Below, piece after piece: positions 24,224-32,393 of a stretch of 45,990 bases of DNA. Position 1 is the stretch's first letter, and each line of letters begins with the position of its first letter. The DNA lies in NCBI GenBank assembly GCA_035711865.1, contig DASTBT010000111.1, positions 1 to 45,990 of the forward strand, written 5' to 3'. The DNA is from JAOUEA01 sp035711865. GTDB taxonomy: Bacteria > Actinomycetota > UBA4738 > HRBIN12. Made by a program: the position numbers and the translations under genes. The notes below the pieces were generated by a model that was not told the origin of the DNA, did not search any database, and saw only the letters and a program-made list of their open reading frames with translations.

Positions 24224-24964
24224 CTAGCCCTCGCCGCTCTCGCCCTCGCCGCTCTCCGAGGTCGCACCCTCGCCCTCGGCCGATGCGGCGGCCTCGCCCT
24301 CGGCGCCCTCGGCGACTTCTTCCCCCTCGGCGGCCTCGGCGGCTTCCTCGGCCTCGGCGGGGATCTCGACGCCCTCCTCGCCGGGAACCGACAGGTCGGC
24401 CTCGACGCGCAGGAGCGCGGGGGTGATCACCGAGAGGATCGCGTCCTCGGGGTTCGTGAGGATCGTGACGCCCGCGGGAGGCACCAGATCGCTCACGTGC
24501 ACCATCTCGCCGAGCTCGACTTCCGTGATGTCGACGACCAGCTCGTCGGGCACGTCCTGGGGCAGGCACTCGATCTGCACCTCGCGCAGGTGGTGCTCGA
24601 CCACGCCGCCTTCCTTCACCCCCACGGCCTCACCGGTCTCGTGCACCGGCACGTTCACCGTGATCGTCTCCGTGCGGCTGACCGCCAGGAAGTCGACGTG
24701 CACCCACTTCGAGTGGATGTGGTCGCGCTGGATCTCTCGCGGGATCGCCAGGTGCTCCTCGCCGTCGACCACGAGGTCGACCAGCACGTTCGACCCGGCG
24801 CTGCTGTGCAGCAGGTGGGTCAGCTCGCGCGAGTCCACCGTCAGCGGGGTCGTGTCGAGGCCCTGGCCGTAGAGCACGGCGGGCACCTTCCCGGCGGCGC
24901 GGAGCTTGCGGGCGACGCCCTTGCCGGCGTCGGAACGTCGTTCGGCGTTGAGCTTGGTCTCCAT
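24224..24964 (-). CDS. rplY: Ribosomal protein bL25 (CTC type) with acidic tail
   Basis: This encodes 246 aa from the ATG at 24964. Residues 1-93 are the L25 domain that binds 5S rRNA (ERRSDAGKGVARKLRAAGKVPAVLYG). Residues about 100-185 are the TL5/CTC C-terminal domain. The last 45 residues are a low-complexity tail of Glu, Ala and Gly, common in actinobacterial bL25. A longer open frame upstream is not supported, because the canonical N-terminus begins at this Met. A TACCAT element lies 53 nt upstream on the minus strand. Confidence 0.96.
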   Translation of the reverse strand: METKLNAERRSDAGKGVARKLRAAGKVPAVLYGQGLDTTPLTVDSRELTHLLHSSAGSNVLVDLVVDGEEHLAIPREIQRDHIHSKWVHVDFLAVSRTETITVNVPVHETGEAVGVKEGGVVEHHLREVQIECLPQDVPDELVVDITEVELGEMVHVSDLVPPAGVTILTNPEDAILSVITPALLRVEADLSVPGEEGVEIPAEAEEAAEAAEGEEVAEGAEGEAAASAEGEGATSESGEGESGEG

Positions 24965-25017
24965 GGCGAAGTAGGGGCCCTTCGAATTCGTGGGGAGGTG
25001 GTTGGACGAACCGCACG

Positions 25018-25023
25018 ATGGTA
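25018..25023 (-). promoter_or_regulatory. -10 element (TACCAT) of rplY
   Basis: TACCAT on the minus strand is 53 nt before the rplY ATG, in the gap shared with the divergent sigma-factor gene. This is the fourth occurrence of the same hexamer at a gene start in the window. Confidence 0.4.
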
Positions 25024-25112
25024 CAGGAATCCGCTGGTGGACGGCATCGCATCCCACGTTCGGTGCCCCGGAGCGATACCTTGCGCCCGAGCCGTGCGTC
25101 TTTGAGGATGAG

Positions 25113-25670
25113 ATGGCGGAAGGGATGCGGGTGGGCGTCGAGGACCGGCCGGCGGGGAGCGGCCTGGAGCAGTCCGACGCGGCCGATGGCGGTCTCGACG
25201 AGCTGTACGCGAGGCACATCGGAGCCGGCGTGCGTCTCGCGTTCCTGCTCACCGGCGATCGCTCGCACGCCGAGGACCTCGCCCAGGAAGCGTTCGTGCG
25301 CTGCGTCGGCCGGTTCCGCCACCTCCGGAAGCCCGACGCGTTCGAGGCGTACTTCCGCCGGGCGATCGTGAACCTGCACACGTCGGGGCTCCGTCGTCGG
25401 CGCCTCGAGCGGGAGTGGCTCTCGCGTGAGGGCGCGGCCTCGGTGCGACGCGTGTCGTCGCAGCCGGATGTCGGCGCCCGCGAGGACCTGTGGCGAGCGC
25501 TCGGCACCCTGCCGGCCCGTCAGCGAGCGGCCCTCGTGCTCCGCTACTACGAGGACCTGTCCGAGCGCGAGACGGCCGAGGTGCTCGGTTGCTCGGTCGC
25601 GGCCGTGAAGTCGTTGGTGGCCCGCGGGGGCGAGGCGCTCCGCGAGCGGATCAGAGGTGAGGAAGCATGA
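25113..25670 (+). CDS. ECF sigma factor (SigE-like actinobacterial type)
   Basis: This encodes 185 aa. The ATG at 25113 follows GAGGATGAG. Region 2 spans about residues 28-95 (ELYARHIGAGVRLAFLLTGD, AEDLAQEAFVRC). Region 4 spans about 128-180 (LPARQRAALVLRYYEDLSE, ETAEVLGCSVAAVKSLVARG). It should direct RNA polymerase to a small regulon and is probably held by the membrane protein encoded next, whose ATG overlaps this stop (ATGA). The pair is on the plus strand, splitting the minus-strand housekeeping genes prs and rplY. Confidence 0.92.
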   Translation: MAEGMRVGVEDRPAGSGLEQSDAADGGLDELYARHIGAGVRLAFLLTGDRSHAEDLAQEAFVRCVGRFRHLRKPDAFEAYFRRAIVNLHTSGLRRRRLEREWLSREGAASVRRVSSQPDVGAREDLWRALGTLPARQRAALVLRYYEDLSERETAEVLGCSVAAVKSLVARGGEALRERIRGEEA

Positions 25671-27577
25671 ACGACGTCGAACACGACCTGCGCGAGCTCT
25701 TCGACCTGAAGGCGTCGTCGGTGGGCGGTGTTGCCCCCCGACTCCCGGAGCAGGTGCGGAAGCGGAGCCGCCGCCGCGAGTTGGGCACGGTGCTCGTCAG
25801 TGGCCTCACGGTGCTTGCCCTCGTCGTCGGCTCGGTCGCGGTGCTCCGAGCGGTCGATGCTGGCCGTGGTCCCGAGCCGACGCCGGCCGATGATCCGTGG
25901 GTCGGGTACGAGCTCTTCGAGCGCACCGCGGTCGTCCAAGGATTCACGATCACGAGCCCGAGCGACTGGTACATGGTCGATCAATGGAGCTGGGCCCGTC
26001 CGATCGCGGCGGACGTGCCCCGAAACGTTCGCATCACGCCCGTCTTGATGCTGAGCAATACGGACCGGGGTCTGACGACCTCCCCGTGCTTCGACGCGGC
26101 GTTCGCGGTCGGTTCGGAAGAGGCGATCATGACGATCGCGGCCGACGACGCCTACGTCTGGAAACATCAGGGGCAGGCCGATGCGCTTCCCCAGGCAGCG
26201 ACGCGATTCGACTCGGGAGCGCGCGAAGGAACGGGCGCGTGTGGCACCGGCACCTACGTTCCCTTCGCGACGGAAGACCTTCCGTACGTCGCGCACTTCC
26301 TGTTCGGCGACGACGTGTCGGAGGAGGACCGGACGACCTTGATCCGTGCGTTCGAAACGATGAGCGCTCAGGCCACGATCGACCCGAGCCCGATCGGCAC
26401 CCGACGCGACCACCCGTCGGGGGCGTACGTGATCGCGGGTGGCGAGAACGCAGCCGGTCCTTGGACGCTCGAGCTTCGTCCCCAGACCGAACACGGTTAC
26501 ATCGCGAACGTTCAACTTGAGCTGAGCACGGTGGAGGGGCCCGGCGTCGTCGCAGGCGGGCCGTTCACCGTGAGGGATGGGCGCCCGATCGAACAGGGCG
26601 GTGGCGATCCTGTCTTCGGCGCCGTGGTGAAGGCCGCCGACGCGGTCGAGCTCCGGCTCGAGGAAGGGACCCCCCCGATCCCGGCACAGGTCGTGCCCCT
26701 GCCTCCGAGCATGCCGTTCGACTTCGACCTCTTCTTCGCCTCGAACGACGCAGATGTGCAGGCCACGGCCGTCGCGTTGGATGACGATGGAGTTCCTATG
26801 GCGTCGTCGACGCCAGTCACGAACGAGCCTTCGCACACCTTCCTTGACGAGGTCGATCACCTCAACCCGAACGAGTTCTGGGCTCCCGCGGTCAAGATGG
26901 AAGGTGAGCATGTCGTCATGCCGGTGACGTTCCCCGATGGAGCGACCGCCGAGGTCGTGTACCCAGCCGAACTCGCCCTGGAGACGCTCAACGTCTACCC
27001 GGATTCGTATGCGAACCTCGAGGAAAGCTCTGGCACGTGCGGATGGCCGGTCCACGCATCCCGTTCGGACCCGCGCGACAACTGGTCCAGAGGTGATGCA
27101 CCTCTCGACCGGTACGAGAGAAAAGACGGACGCGTCGTGGAGCTGTGGCGGGGTCAACCATGGACTCGACCTCACAACATCTTGATCACGCGGATCGGGC
27201 CGTGGAACATCGTCGTGTTGTGTCGGTCGCGTTCGATGACGGCCGAAACCACGCTCTGGGCTGAGCATCTCGACGCCTCCGGATCGACGGAAGGGCTTCT
27301 GGTCATGGAAGACTCGCCACCCCTCGATGCACATCCGGGTGATACCGGCGCGACGATCCGATTCTCAGGTCGAGACGTGGTCGTCGATCTCGAGATCAGC
27401 CCCGACGACTGCCGGGGTGGAGGAGCTACCGACCTCGGAGCGGGCGACGGCGTCGTCGAGTGGTGCGCGGAGGGAGACGTGCACGTCTACGCCAACGCGT
27501 TCGACGCTCGCCAGTACGACTTCCTCGAGCGTCTCACTTCGGGCCTCGACATCAGGAACTACCGACCGGTGGCCTGA
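25667..27577 (+). CDS. Membrane-bound putative anti-sigma partner with large exported domain
   Basis: This encodes 636 aa, coupled to the sigma gene by ATGA. A short cytoplasmic part (1-39) ends in RKRSRRRE, one membrane segment follows (about 40-62), and the remaining 570 residues lie outside. The outer part contains repeated beta-rich stretches with scattered Cys (for example SPCFDAAF, GACGTGTY, GTCGWP, DDCRGG) but no fold I can name. The cytoplasmic segment is too short for a zinc-type anti-sigma domain, so control of the sigma factor is inferred from position and layout. It could sense an envelope signal directly. Confidence 0.75.
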   Translation: MNDVEHDLRELFDLKASSVGGVAPRLPEQVRKRSRRRELGTVLVSGLTVLALVVGSVAVLRAVDAGRGPEPTPADDPWVGYELFERTAVVQGFTITSPSDWYMVDQWSWARPIAADVPRNVRITPVLMLSNTDRGLTTSPCFDAAFAVGSEEAIMTIAADDAYVWKHQGQADALPQAATRFDSGAREGTGACGTGTYVPFATEDLPYVAHFLFGDDVSEEDRTTLIRAFETMSAQATIDPSPIGTRRDHPSGAYVIAGGENAAGPWTLELRPQTEHGYIANVQLELSTVEGPGVVAGGPFTVRDGRPIEQGGGDPVFGAVVKAADAVELRLEEGTPPIPAQVVPLPPSMPFDFDLFFASNDADVQATAVALDDDGVPMASSTPVTNEPSHTFLDEVDHLNPNEFWAPAVKMEGEHVVMPVTFPDGATAEVVYPAELALETLNVYPDSYANLEESSGTCGWPVHASRSDPRDNWSRGDAPLDRYERKDGRVVELWRGQPWTRPHNILITRIGPWNIVVLCRSRSMTAETTLWAEHLDASGSTEGLLVMEDSPPLDAHPGDTGATIRFSGRDVVVDLEISPDDCRGGGATDLGAGDGVVEWCAEGDVHVYANAFDARQYDFLERLTSGLDIRNYRPVA

Positions 27578-27641
27578 TGGACGACCCACCAAGCCGAACC
27601 CGCCATCGAGACGAGGACCGCTGACCGTAGTCCAACCCAGA

Positions 27642-28622
27642 CTAGACCTGGTTGGCGCCGCCGAAGATCTCGCTCACGCTCGTGTCCTCGAACACCGCGC
27701 GCAGCGCGCTCGCGATCAAGGGGGCGATCGACAGGACCTTCAGCTTGTCGAACTGCCGCTCCTCGGGGATCGGCACCGTGTTCGTCACGACGACTTGCTC
27801 GATCGGGGCCTCCTCGAGCAGTTGCCGCGCCTTCCCGCTGAAGATGCCGTGGGTCGCGCCGACGTAGATCGGGCCGGCGCCCATCTGAGCGAGGACCTTC
27901 GTGCCCTCCGAGACCGTGCTCGCGGTGTCGATCATGTCGTCGACGATCACGCACGGACGGCCGTCGACCTCGCCGACCACGGTCATCTCCTCAATCTTGT
28001 GCGCTTCCTTGCGGCTGCGACGCTTGTAGAGGAACGCGAGGTCGGCGTGCAGGTATTCGCGCAGCTTCTCGGCGGTCTTGATGCGGCCGGCGTCGGGCGC
28101 CACCACGACGAGGTCGTCGCCGTGCAGCCCGAGCTCGTCCTGGAAGTAGTTGGAGAGGATCGGCAGGGCGGTGAGGTGGTCGAACGGTGAGTCGAAGTAT
28201 CCCTGGATCTGGCCGGAGTGCAGGTCGACGCTGACCACGCGATCGGCGCCGGCGGTGGAGAGCAGGTCGGCCACGAGCTTCGCGCTGATCGGCTCGCGGG
28301 AGATGGCCTTCTTGTCCTGGCGGGAGTAGCCGTAGTACGGGATCACGGCGGTGATGCGTTTGGCCGAGGCCCGCTTCATCGCGTCGAGCATGACGAGCTG
28401 CTCCATCACGGCCTCGTTCACGGGGTCGTAGTGGGTCTGCACGACGAACACGTCGGCGCCTCGAACGCTCTCCTTCGCCCGGAAGTAGATCTCACCCGAG
28501 GCGAAGCGCCGCAGCTCCGATTCGCTGACCGGCACGCTCAGGCATTCGGCGATCTCGTGCCCGAGGGCCGGGTGGATGGTGCCGGTGAACAACATCATCC
28601 GCTTCTTGGTGATGATCTCCAC
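27642..28622 (-). CDS. prs: Ribose-phosphate pyrophosphokinase (PRPP synthase, class I)
   Basis: This encodes 326 aa. VIPYYGYSRQDKK is the ATP-binding flexible loop. VDLHSGQIQGYFDSPFDHL is the Mg/ATP region, VVAPDAGRIKTAEKLRE follows, and CVIVDDMIDTASTVSEG is the PRPP-binding loop. It makes 5-phosphoribosyl pyrophosphate from ribose 5-phosphate and ATP for purine, pyrimidine, NAD, His and Trp synthesis. It lies 13 nt downstream of glmU, forming the glmU-prs operon found across Gram-positive bacteria. Confidence 0.97.
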   Translation of the reverse strand: MEIITKKRMMLFTGTIHPALGHEIAECLSVPVSESELRRFASGEIYFRAKESVRGADVFVVQTHYDPVNEAVMEQLVMLDAMKRASAKRITAVIPYYGYSRQDKKAISREPISAKLVADLLSTAGADRVVSVDLHSGQIQGYFDSPFDHLTALPILSNYFQDELGLHGDDLVVVAPDAGRIKTAEKLREYLHADLAFLYKRRSRKEAHKIEEMTVVGEVDGRPCVIVDDMIDTASTVSEGTKVLAQMGAGPIYVGATHGIFSGKARQLLEEAPIEQVVVTNTVPIPEERQFDKLKVLSIAPLIASALRAVFEDTSVSEIFGGANQV

Positions 28623-28635
28623 GGCGCGCGCTCCC

Positions 28636-30087
28636 CTATGCCTTCCTCTTCGCCGGTTCCTTCGTGCGCCGCCCGCTGCGGCGACGGTGCTCCCCGTCCT
28701 TGCGCTCCCGGTACCCCTCGACGTTCCGCTGCTCGGCGCGCTCGACCCCGAGCGCGCCCTCAGGGACGTCCTTGGTGATCACCGATCCGGCCCCCGTGTT
28801 GGCGTCGCGACCGACCGTCACCGGCGCCACCAGCATCGTATCCGAACCGATGCGGGCCCCGGAACCCACCTTCGTCGTGTGTTTCGCGTATCCGTCGTAG
28901 TTCACCGTCACGGTGCCGGCGCCGATGTTCGCGCCCTCGCCGATCTCGGCGTCGCCGAGGTAGGTGAGGTGCTTGGCCTTCGCGCCGCGACCGAGCGTGG
29001 TCGCCTTCACCTCGACGAAGTTCCCGACCTGGGCGCCGTCGTCGAGCACCGCTCCGTCGCGGAGCCGCGCGAACGGCCCGACCTCGCAACCCTCGCCGAC
29101 GCGGGCGCCCTCGAGCACCGAGAACCGGACCACGGAGCCGTCGCCCACCGTCGAGGCGGCCATGGCCACGGAGGGGCCGATGCCGCAGGCGACGCCGACG
29201 CGCGACCCTCGTTCGAGGAACGTGTTGGGGTAGATCACGGAATCGGCGCCGATCTCGACGTCGACGTCGATGTAGGTCGCGCCCGGATCGACGAACGTGA
29301 CCCCGTTCGCCATGTGCCGGGCAATGATGCGCCCGCGCACGACCGCCTCGACCGCGGCGAGCCCGGCGCGCGAGTTCAACCCCATCGCTCCCCCGGTGTC
29401 GACCGGAACCGCGTTCACCTTCTCGCCGGCCGCGAGCATCTCGGGGATCACGCCGTTCAGGTAGTACTCGCGTTGGCGGTTCTTCCGGTCGAGGAGCGGA
29501 AGCGTGGCGAACAGCTCGCGCCGCCGGAACGCGAAGAGCACGATCGAGACCTCGCGGATCGCGCGGATCTCGGGGGTGGCGTCGACGTCCTCGACGACCT
29601 CGACGAGCCGGGATCCCCTGCGGACGACCCGCCCGTAGCCGCCGGGCTCGTCGAGCCGGGTGGAGGCGATCGTCGCGGCGGCGTTCGAACGCCGGTGGGA
29701 GGCGACCAGGCGCTTCACGTCGTCGACGGTGACCGGGTCGAAGTCGCCGCCCATCACGAGCACGTCGTCGGCGCGGCCGACCGCCCGCTCGGCGGCCCGC
29801 ACCGCGTGGCCGGTGCCGAGCTGTCGCTTCTGCTCGACGAACACCGGTCTCGGCGAGATCCGCCAGCTCGCGACCTCGGATCGAACATCGTCCGCGCCGT
29901 GTCCGACGACCACGATCACCTTGGTGGGCTTCGCGGCGAGGCCGGCCTGCAGCACGTGCCACAGCGCCGGCCGCCCGCAGACGGGATGCAGCACCTTGGG
30001 CGTCCCTGACTTCAGCCGCTTCCCCTTGCCGGCGGCGAGCACCACCAGGGCGAGGGAGCGTGGCTTCCGTGTCGTGGTCTCTGCCAA
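28636..30087 (-). CDS. glmU: Bifunctional UDP-GlcNAc pyrophosphorylase / GlcN-1-P acetyltransferase
   Basis: This encodes 483 aa. The N-terminal uridyltransferase domain starts LALVVLAAGKGKRLKSGTPK (signature with catalytic Arg and Lys), with GRPALWHVL and VVVGHGADDV. From about residue 265 the protein is a left-handed beta helix of hexapeptide repeats, including the acetyl-CoA region AEIGEGANIGAGTVTVNYDG and SVITKDVPEGALGVER. A basic C-terminal tail follows. It makes UDP-GlcNAc for peptidoglycan. It heads the glmU-prs operon. Confidence 0.97.
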   Translation of the reverse strand: MAETTTRKPRSLALVVLAAGKGKRLKSGTPKVLHPVCGRPALWHVLQAGLAAKPTKVIVVVGHGADDVRSEVASWRISPRPVFVEQKRQLGTGHAVRAAERAVGRADDVLVMGGDFDPVTVDDVKRLVASHRRSNAAATIASTRLDEPGGYGRVVRRGSRLVEVVEDVDATPEIRAIREVSIVLFAFRRRELFATLPLLDRKNRQREYYLNGVIPEMLAAGEKVNAVPVDTGGAMGLNSRAGLAAVEAVVRGRIIARHMANGVTFVDPGATYIDVDVEIGADSVIYPNTFLERGSRVGVACGIGPSVAMAASTVGDGSVVRFSVLEGARVGEGCEVGPFARLRDGAVLDDGAQVGNFVEVKATTLGRGAKAKHLTYLGDAEIGEGANIGAGTVTVNYDGYAKHTTKVGSGARIGSDTMLVAPVTVGRDANTGAGSVITKDVPEGALGVERAEQRNVEGYRERKDGEHRRRSGRRTKEPAKRKA

Positions 30088-30169
30088 CCGTCGTCCAGTG
30101 GTCGTAGGCGAGCGCCAGTGGCGAAGGGGCCGTCATGGTCCCACATCGACGCGGCGCCTGACGAGGCGT

Positions 30170-30195
30170 GTTCGCCCGTCGGCCCGGGCGGGTAC
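30170..30195 (+). promoter_or_regulatory. SigF/SigB-type promoter of the DUF2630 gene
   Basis: GTTC at 30170-30173 and GGGTAC at 30190-30195 are spaced by 16 nt, as in the promoter at 983-1008, with one mismatch in the -35. It lies 32 nt before the DUF2630 ATG, the same distance as for the ferritin-like gene. A TANNNT hexamer (TACGCT) overlaps, so a vegetative promoter is also possible. Confidence 0.45.
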
Positions 30196-30227
30196 GCTCG
30201 CGCTCAGCCGACGATCGGAGGCACGAG

Positions 30228-30470
30228 ATGGACGACGCGAACGTGCTCGCTCGGATCGGCGAGCTCGCCGACGAAGAGCACCGGATCTTCGAGAAGGAGG
30301 GCCGTGAGGAGGCCACCGACGCCGACCGGCAGCGGTTGAGCGAGATCGGCGTGACCCTCGATCAATGCTGGGATCTGCTGCATCAACGGCGCGCCCGGCG
30401 TTCCGCCGGGATGGACCCCGACGATGCCGAGGTGCGCGATCCGTCGACCGTCGGGGGCTACATCGGCTGA
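30228..30470 (+). CDS. DUF2630 family protein
   Basis: This encodes 80 aa. The ATG at 30228 has GGAGG at a good distance. The sequence fits the small actinobacterial DUF2630 family: a helical body (RIGELADEEHRIFEKEG, LSEIGVTLDQCWDLLHQRRA) ending in an acidic DPDDAEVRDPSTVGGYIG tail. Function is unknown. Its 3' end overlaps that of the opposite methyltransferase gene by 13 bp. The upstream promoter suggests stress-phase expression. Confidence 0.88.
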   Translation: MDDANVLARIGELADEEHRIFEKEGREEATDADRQRLSEIGVTLDQCWDLLHQRRARRSAGMDPDDAEVRDPSTVGGYIG

Positions 30471-31228
30471 GCTCGCGCGGCCAGGCCGCGGAGCTCGCCG
30501 TCGTCGTCTGACCACGTCGCGACCGACGAGAAACCCGACACGGTGAGCGCCGGCTCGAGCGTCCGGTCCTGATCGCCGCCGATCTCGATGAGCAGCCACC
30601 CTCCCGGTCGCAGGAGACGAGCGGCGCCCCGGACGACCTTCCCGACCACGTCGAGGCCGTCGCCCCCGCCGTCGAGGGCGAGGCGCGGTTCGTATCGCCG
30701 GACGTCGGCCGGCAGCAGTCGCAGGTCGCGCGTCGGGACGTACGGCGCCACGGCCGTGACGACATCGAACGCCCCGGAACGTAGCGGCCCATCGAGATCG
30801 CCTCGCACGGTTCGCACGCCGTTGCGACGGGCGCACGCGACGGCGATCGGATCGATGTCGACGCCGATGACGGCGGCTGCGGGCACCTCCGCCATGAGGG
30901 ACACAGCGATCGCGCCCGCGCCGGTGCAGAGGTCCGCGGCCCGACCGCCGTCGCCGCCGGTGAGGAACGCAGCGGCGCGGCCGGCCAGGTCCTCGCTCTG
31001 CGCTCTCGGCACGTAGACCCCGGGCTCGATGTGCAGCGTGCGGCCGCAGAAACGCGTCGTGCCGACGATCCAGGCGAGGGGCTCGCCCCGTTCCCGGCGC
31101 GCGATCAACCCCTCGAGGGAAGCATCCTCGGGCGCCGAGTTCACGAGCTCCTCGGCCTCGGCTCGGGCGGCGACGCACCCCGCCGCAGCCAGTCGCCGGG
31201 TCACGCGTTCGAGACGGTCGGTCGGCAC
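30458..31228 (-). CDS. PrmC/HemK-related methyltransferase with altered catalytic motif
   Basis: This encodes 256 aa from a GTG at 31228; a GTG two codons earlier is equally possible. The N-terminal helical domain (1-75) resembles PrmC. The Rossmann domain has AADLCTGAGAIAVSLM (SAM loop) and GVDIDPIAVACARRN. The motif normally reading NPPY, or NAPYVP in the PrmC-related actinobacterial group, reads VAPYVPT here, so the substrate-binding Asn is lost. True PrmC methylates release-factor glutamine. This protein is the related type of unknown substrate and may be inactive or have shifted specificity. It is divergent from the secreted-protein gene at 31293. Confidence 0.8.
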   Translation of the reverse strand: MPTDRLERVTRRLAAAGCVAARAEAEELVNSAPEDASLEGLIARRERGEPLAWIVGTTRFCGRTLHIEPGVYVPRAQSEDLAGRAAAFLTGGDGGRAADLCTGAGAIAVSLMAEVPAAAVIGVDIDPIAVACARRNGVRTVRGDLDGPLRSGAFDVVTAVAPYVPTRDLRLLPADVRRYEPRLALDGGGDGLDVVGKVVRGAARLLRPGGWLLIEIGGDQDRTLEPALTVSGFSSVATWSDDDGELRGLAARAQPM

Positions 31229-31292
31229 CGACACAGTCTGACCGAGGAAGCGGGAGGTCGAGCGAGAGGCTACCGCTGCCGATACCTTCCCT

Positions 31293-32369
31293 ATGCGGAA
31301 GAGGGCTGCAGCGTTCCTGGTCGCGATCGTGCTGGGGATGAGCGTGATCGTCGCGACGCCCGCGTCAGCATCGTTCGCCGCGATCATCGACGTCCCCGAG
31401 ACCGTCTATTCGCCCTACGGAGGCCCGGCAACGGTCACGTTCACGTTCGGCGAGTCGGACGAGGCCGCGATCTTCACGGTGCGGCTCCGACGGCCGGGGA
31501 AGGCCCCGATCAAGACCAAGGACTACCTCGTCGATCCTGAGACTCACACGTCCCCGCACGAGATCTCGTTCCCCTGGAAGAAGCTCTCGGTCACAGCGCC
31601 CACGACGTACGAGGTCGACGTCCGGCGCCAGAGCGGCGGGCCCGCGCTCACGAGCACGCTCTTCACCCTGTCGCCCCCGTTGGTCTCGAACCTCTCGGCC
31701 AAGCCGTCGCCGTTCTACCCGCTCGTCGACGACGGATACAAGGACACGACGAAGATCGGCTACTCCCTCGCGGCCGACACGACCGCGACGAACGTGACCG
31801 TGTTCACGGCCGACACCTACGGCCGGTGTTGCGGCGACCAGATCCTCACCGAGAACCTCGGCCCGCTGGCGAAGGGCGTCCACGGCTGGACCTGGGACGG
31901 CAGGGAAGGCGACGGCTCGCGCGCCCCCAAGGGCACGTACTTCGTGAAGATCGGCGCGACCGACCCGGACGGGCTTTCGATGACCTCGAAGGCGCTGAAG
32001 GTGGAGATCACGAGGGGGAAGATCCGACTGACCACCACCAAGCAGAAGGCCGGACGTGCCTACGCCCGAGTCGGCGACGAGCAGAGAACGGCGATCGGCG
32101 GCAGCTGCGTGGTCTCGCGAGACCAACCACCCGGGCAGACCCAGATCCTGTGCGCGAACGCCAACATCTCCGTCTATTGGAACTGGGCCCTGAAGCCCGG
32201 CGAGCGGATAGAGTCGGTCTCGTTCGTGATCGAGGGTGGCATCTACGGGTGCCGCAAGAGCAAGGGGCGCTCGGGCACACAGTCGTTCCTGCGCGTTCGA
32301 TCACCGCCGACGTCCACGTGTTCCGTGGTCACGGCCAAGATCAGGTACAGCTACCCGGTGAAGGCCTGA
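31293..32369 (+). CDS. Secreted protein with FlgD-like Ig domain
   Basis: This encodes 358 aa. A clear signal peptide (MRKRAAAFLVAIVLGM to ATPASA, about 27 aa) leads an all-beta protein. The segment WDGREGDGSRAPKGTYFVKI (about residues 197-216) matches the FlgD-like Ig repeat found in many exported proteins. The C-terminal 110 residues contain four to five Cys and may form a separate disulfide-linked domain. TACCTT lies 4 nt before the ATG, so the mRNA may be leaderless. The function is probably envelope or extracellular and is not known. Confidence 0.75.
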   Translation: MRKRAAAFLVAIVLGMSVIVATPASASFAAIIDVPETVYSPYGGPATVTFTFGESDEAAIFTVRLRRPGKAPIKTKDYLVDPETHTSPHEISFPWKKLSVTAPTTYEVDVRRQSGGPALTSTLFTLSPPLVSNLSAKPSPFYPLVDDGYKDTTKIGYSLAADTTATNVTVFTADTYGRCCGDQILTENLGPLAKGVHGWTWDGREGDGSRAPKGTYFVKIGATDPDGLSMTSKALKVEITRGKIRLTTTKQKAGRAYARVGDEQRTAIGGSCVVSRDQPPGQTQILCANANISVYWNWALKPGERIESVSFVIEGGIYGCRKSKGRSGTQSFLRVRSPPTSTCSVVTAKIRYSYPVKA

Positions 32370-32393
32370 TCCCTGGCGGATCGGCAGGCGACC

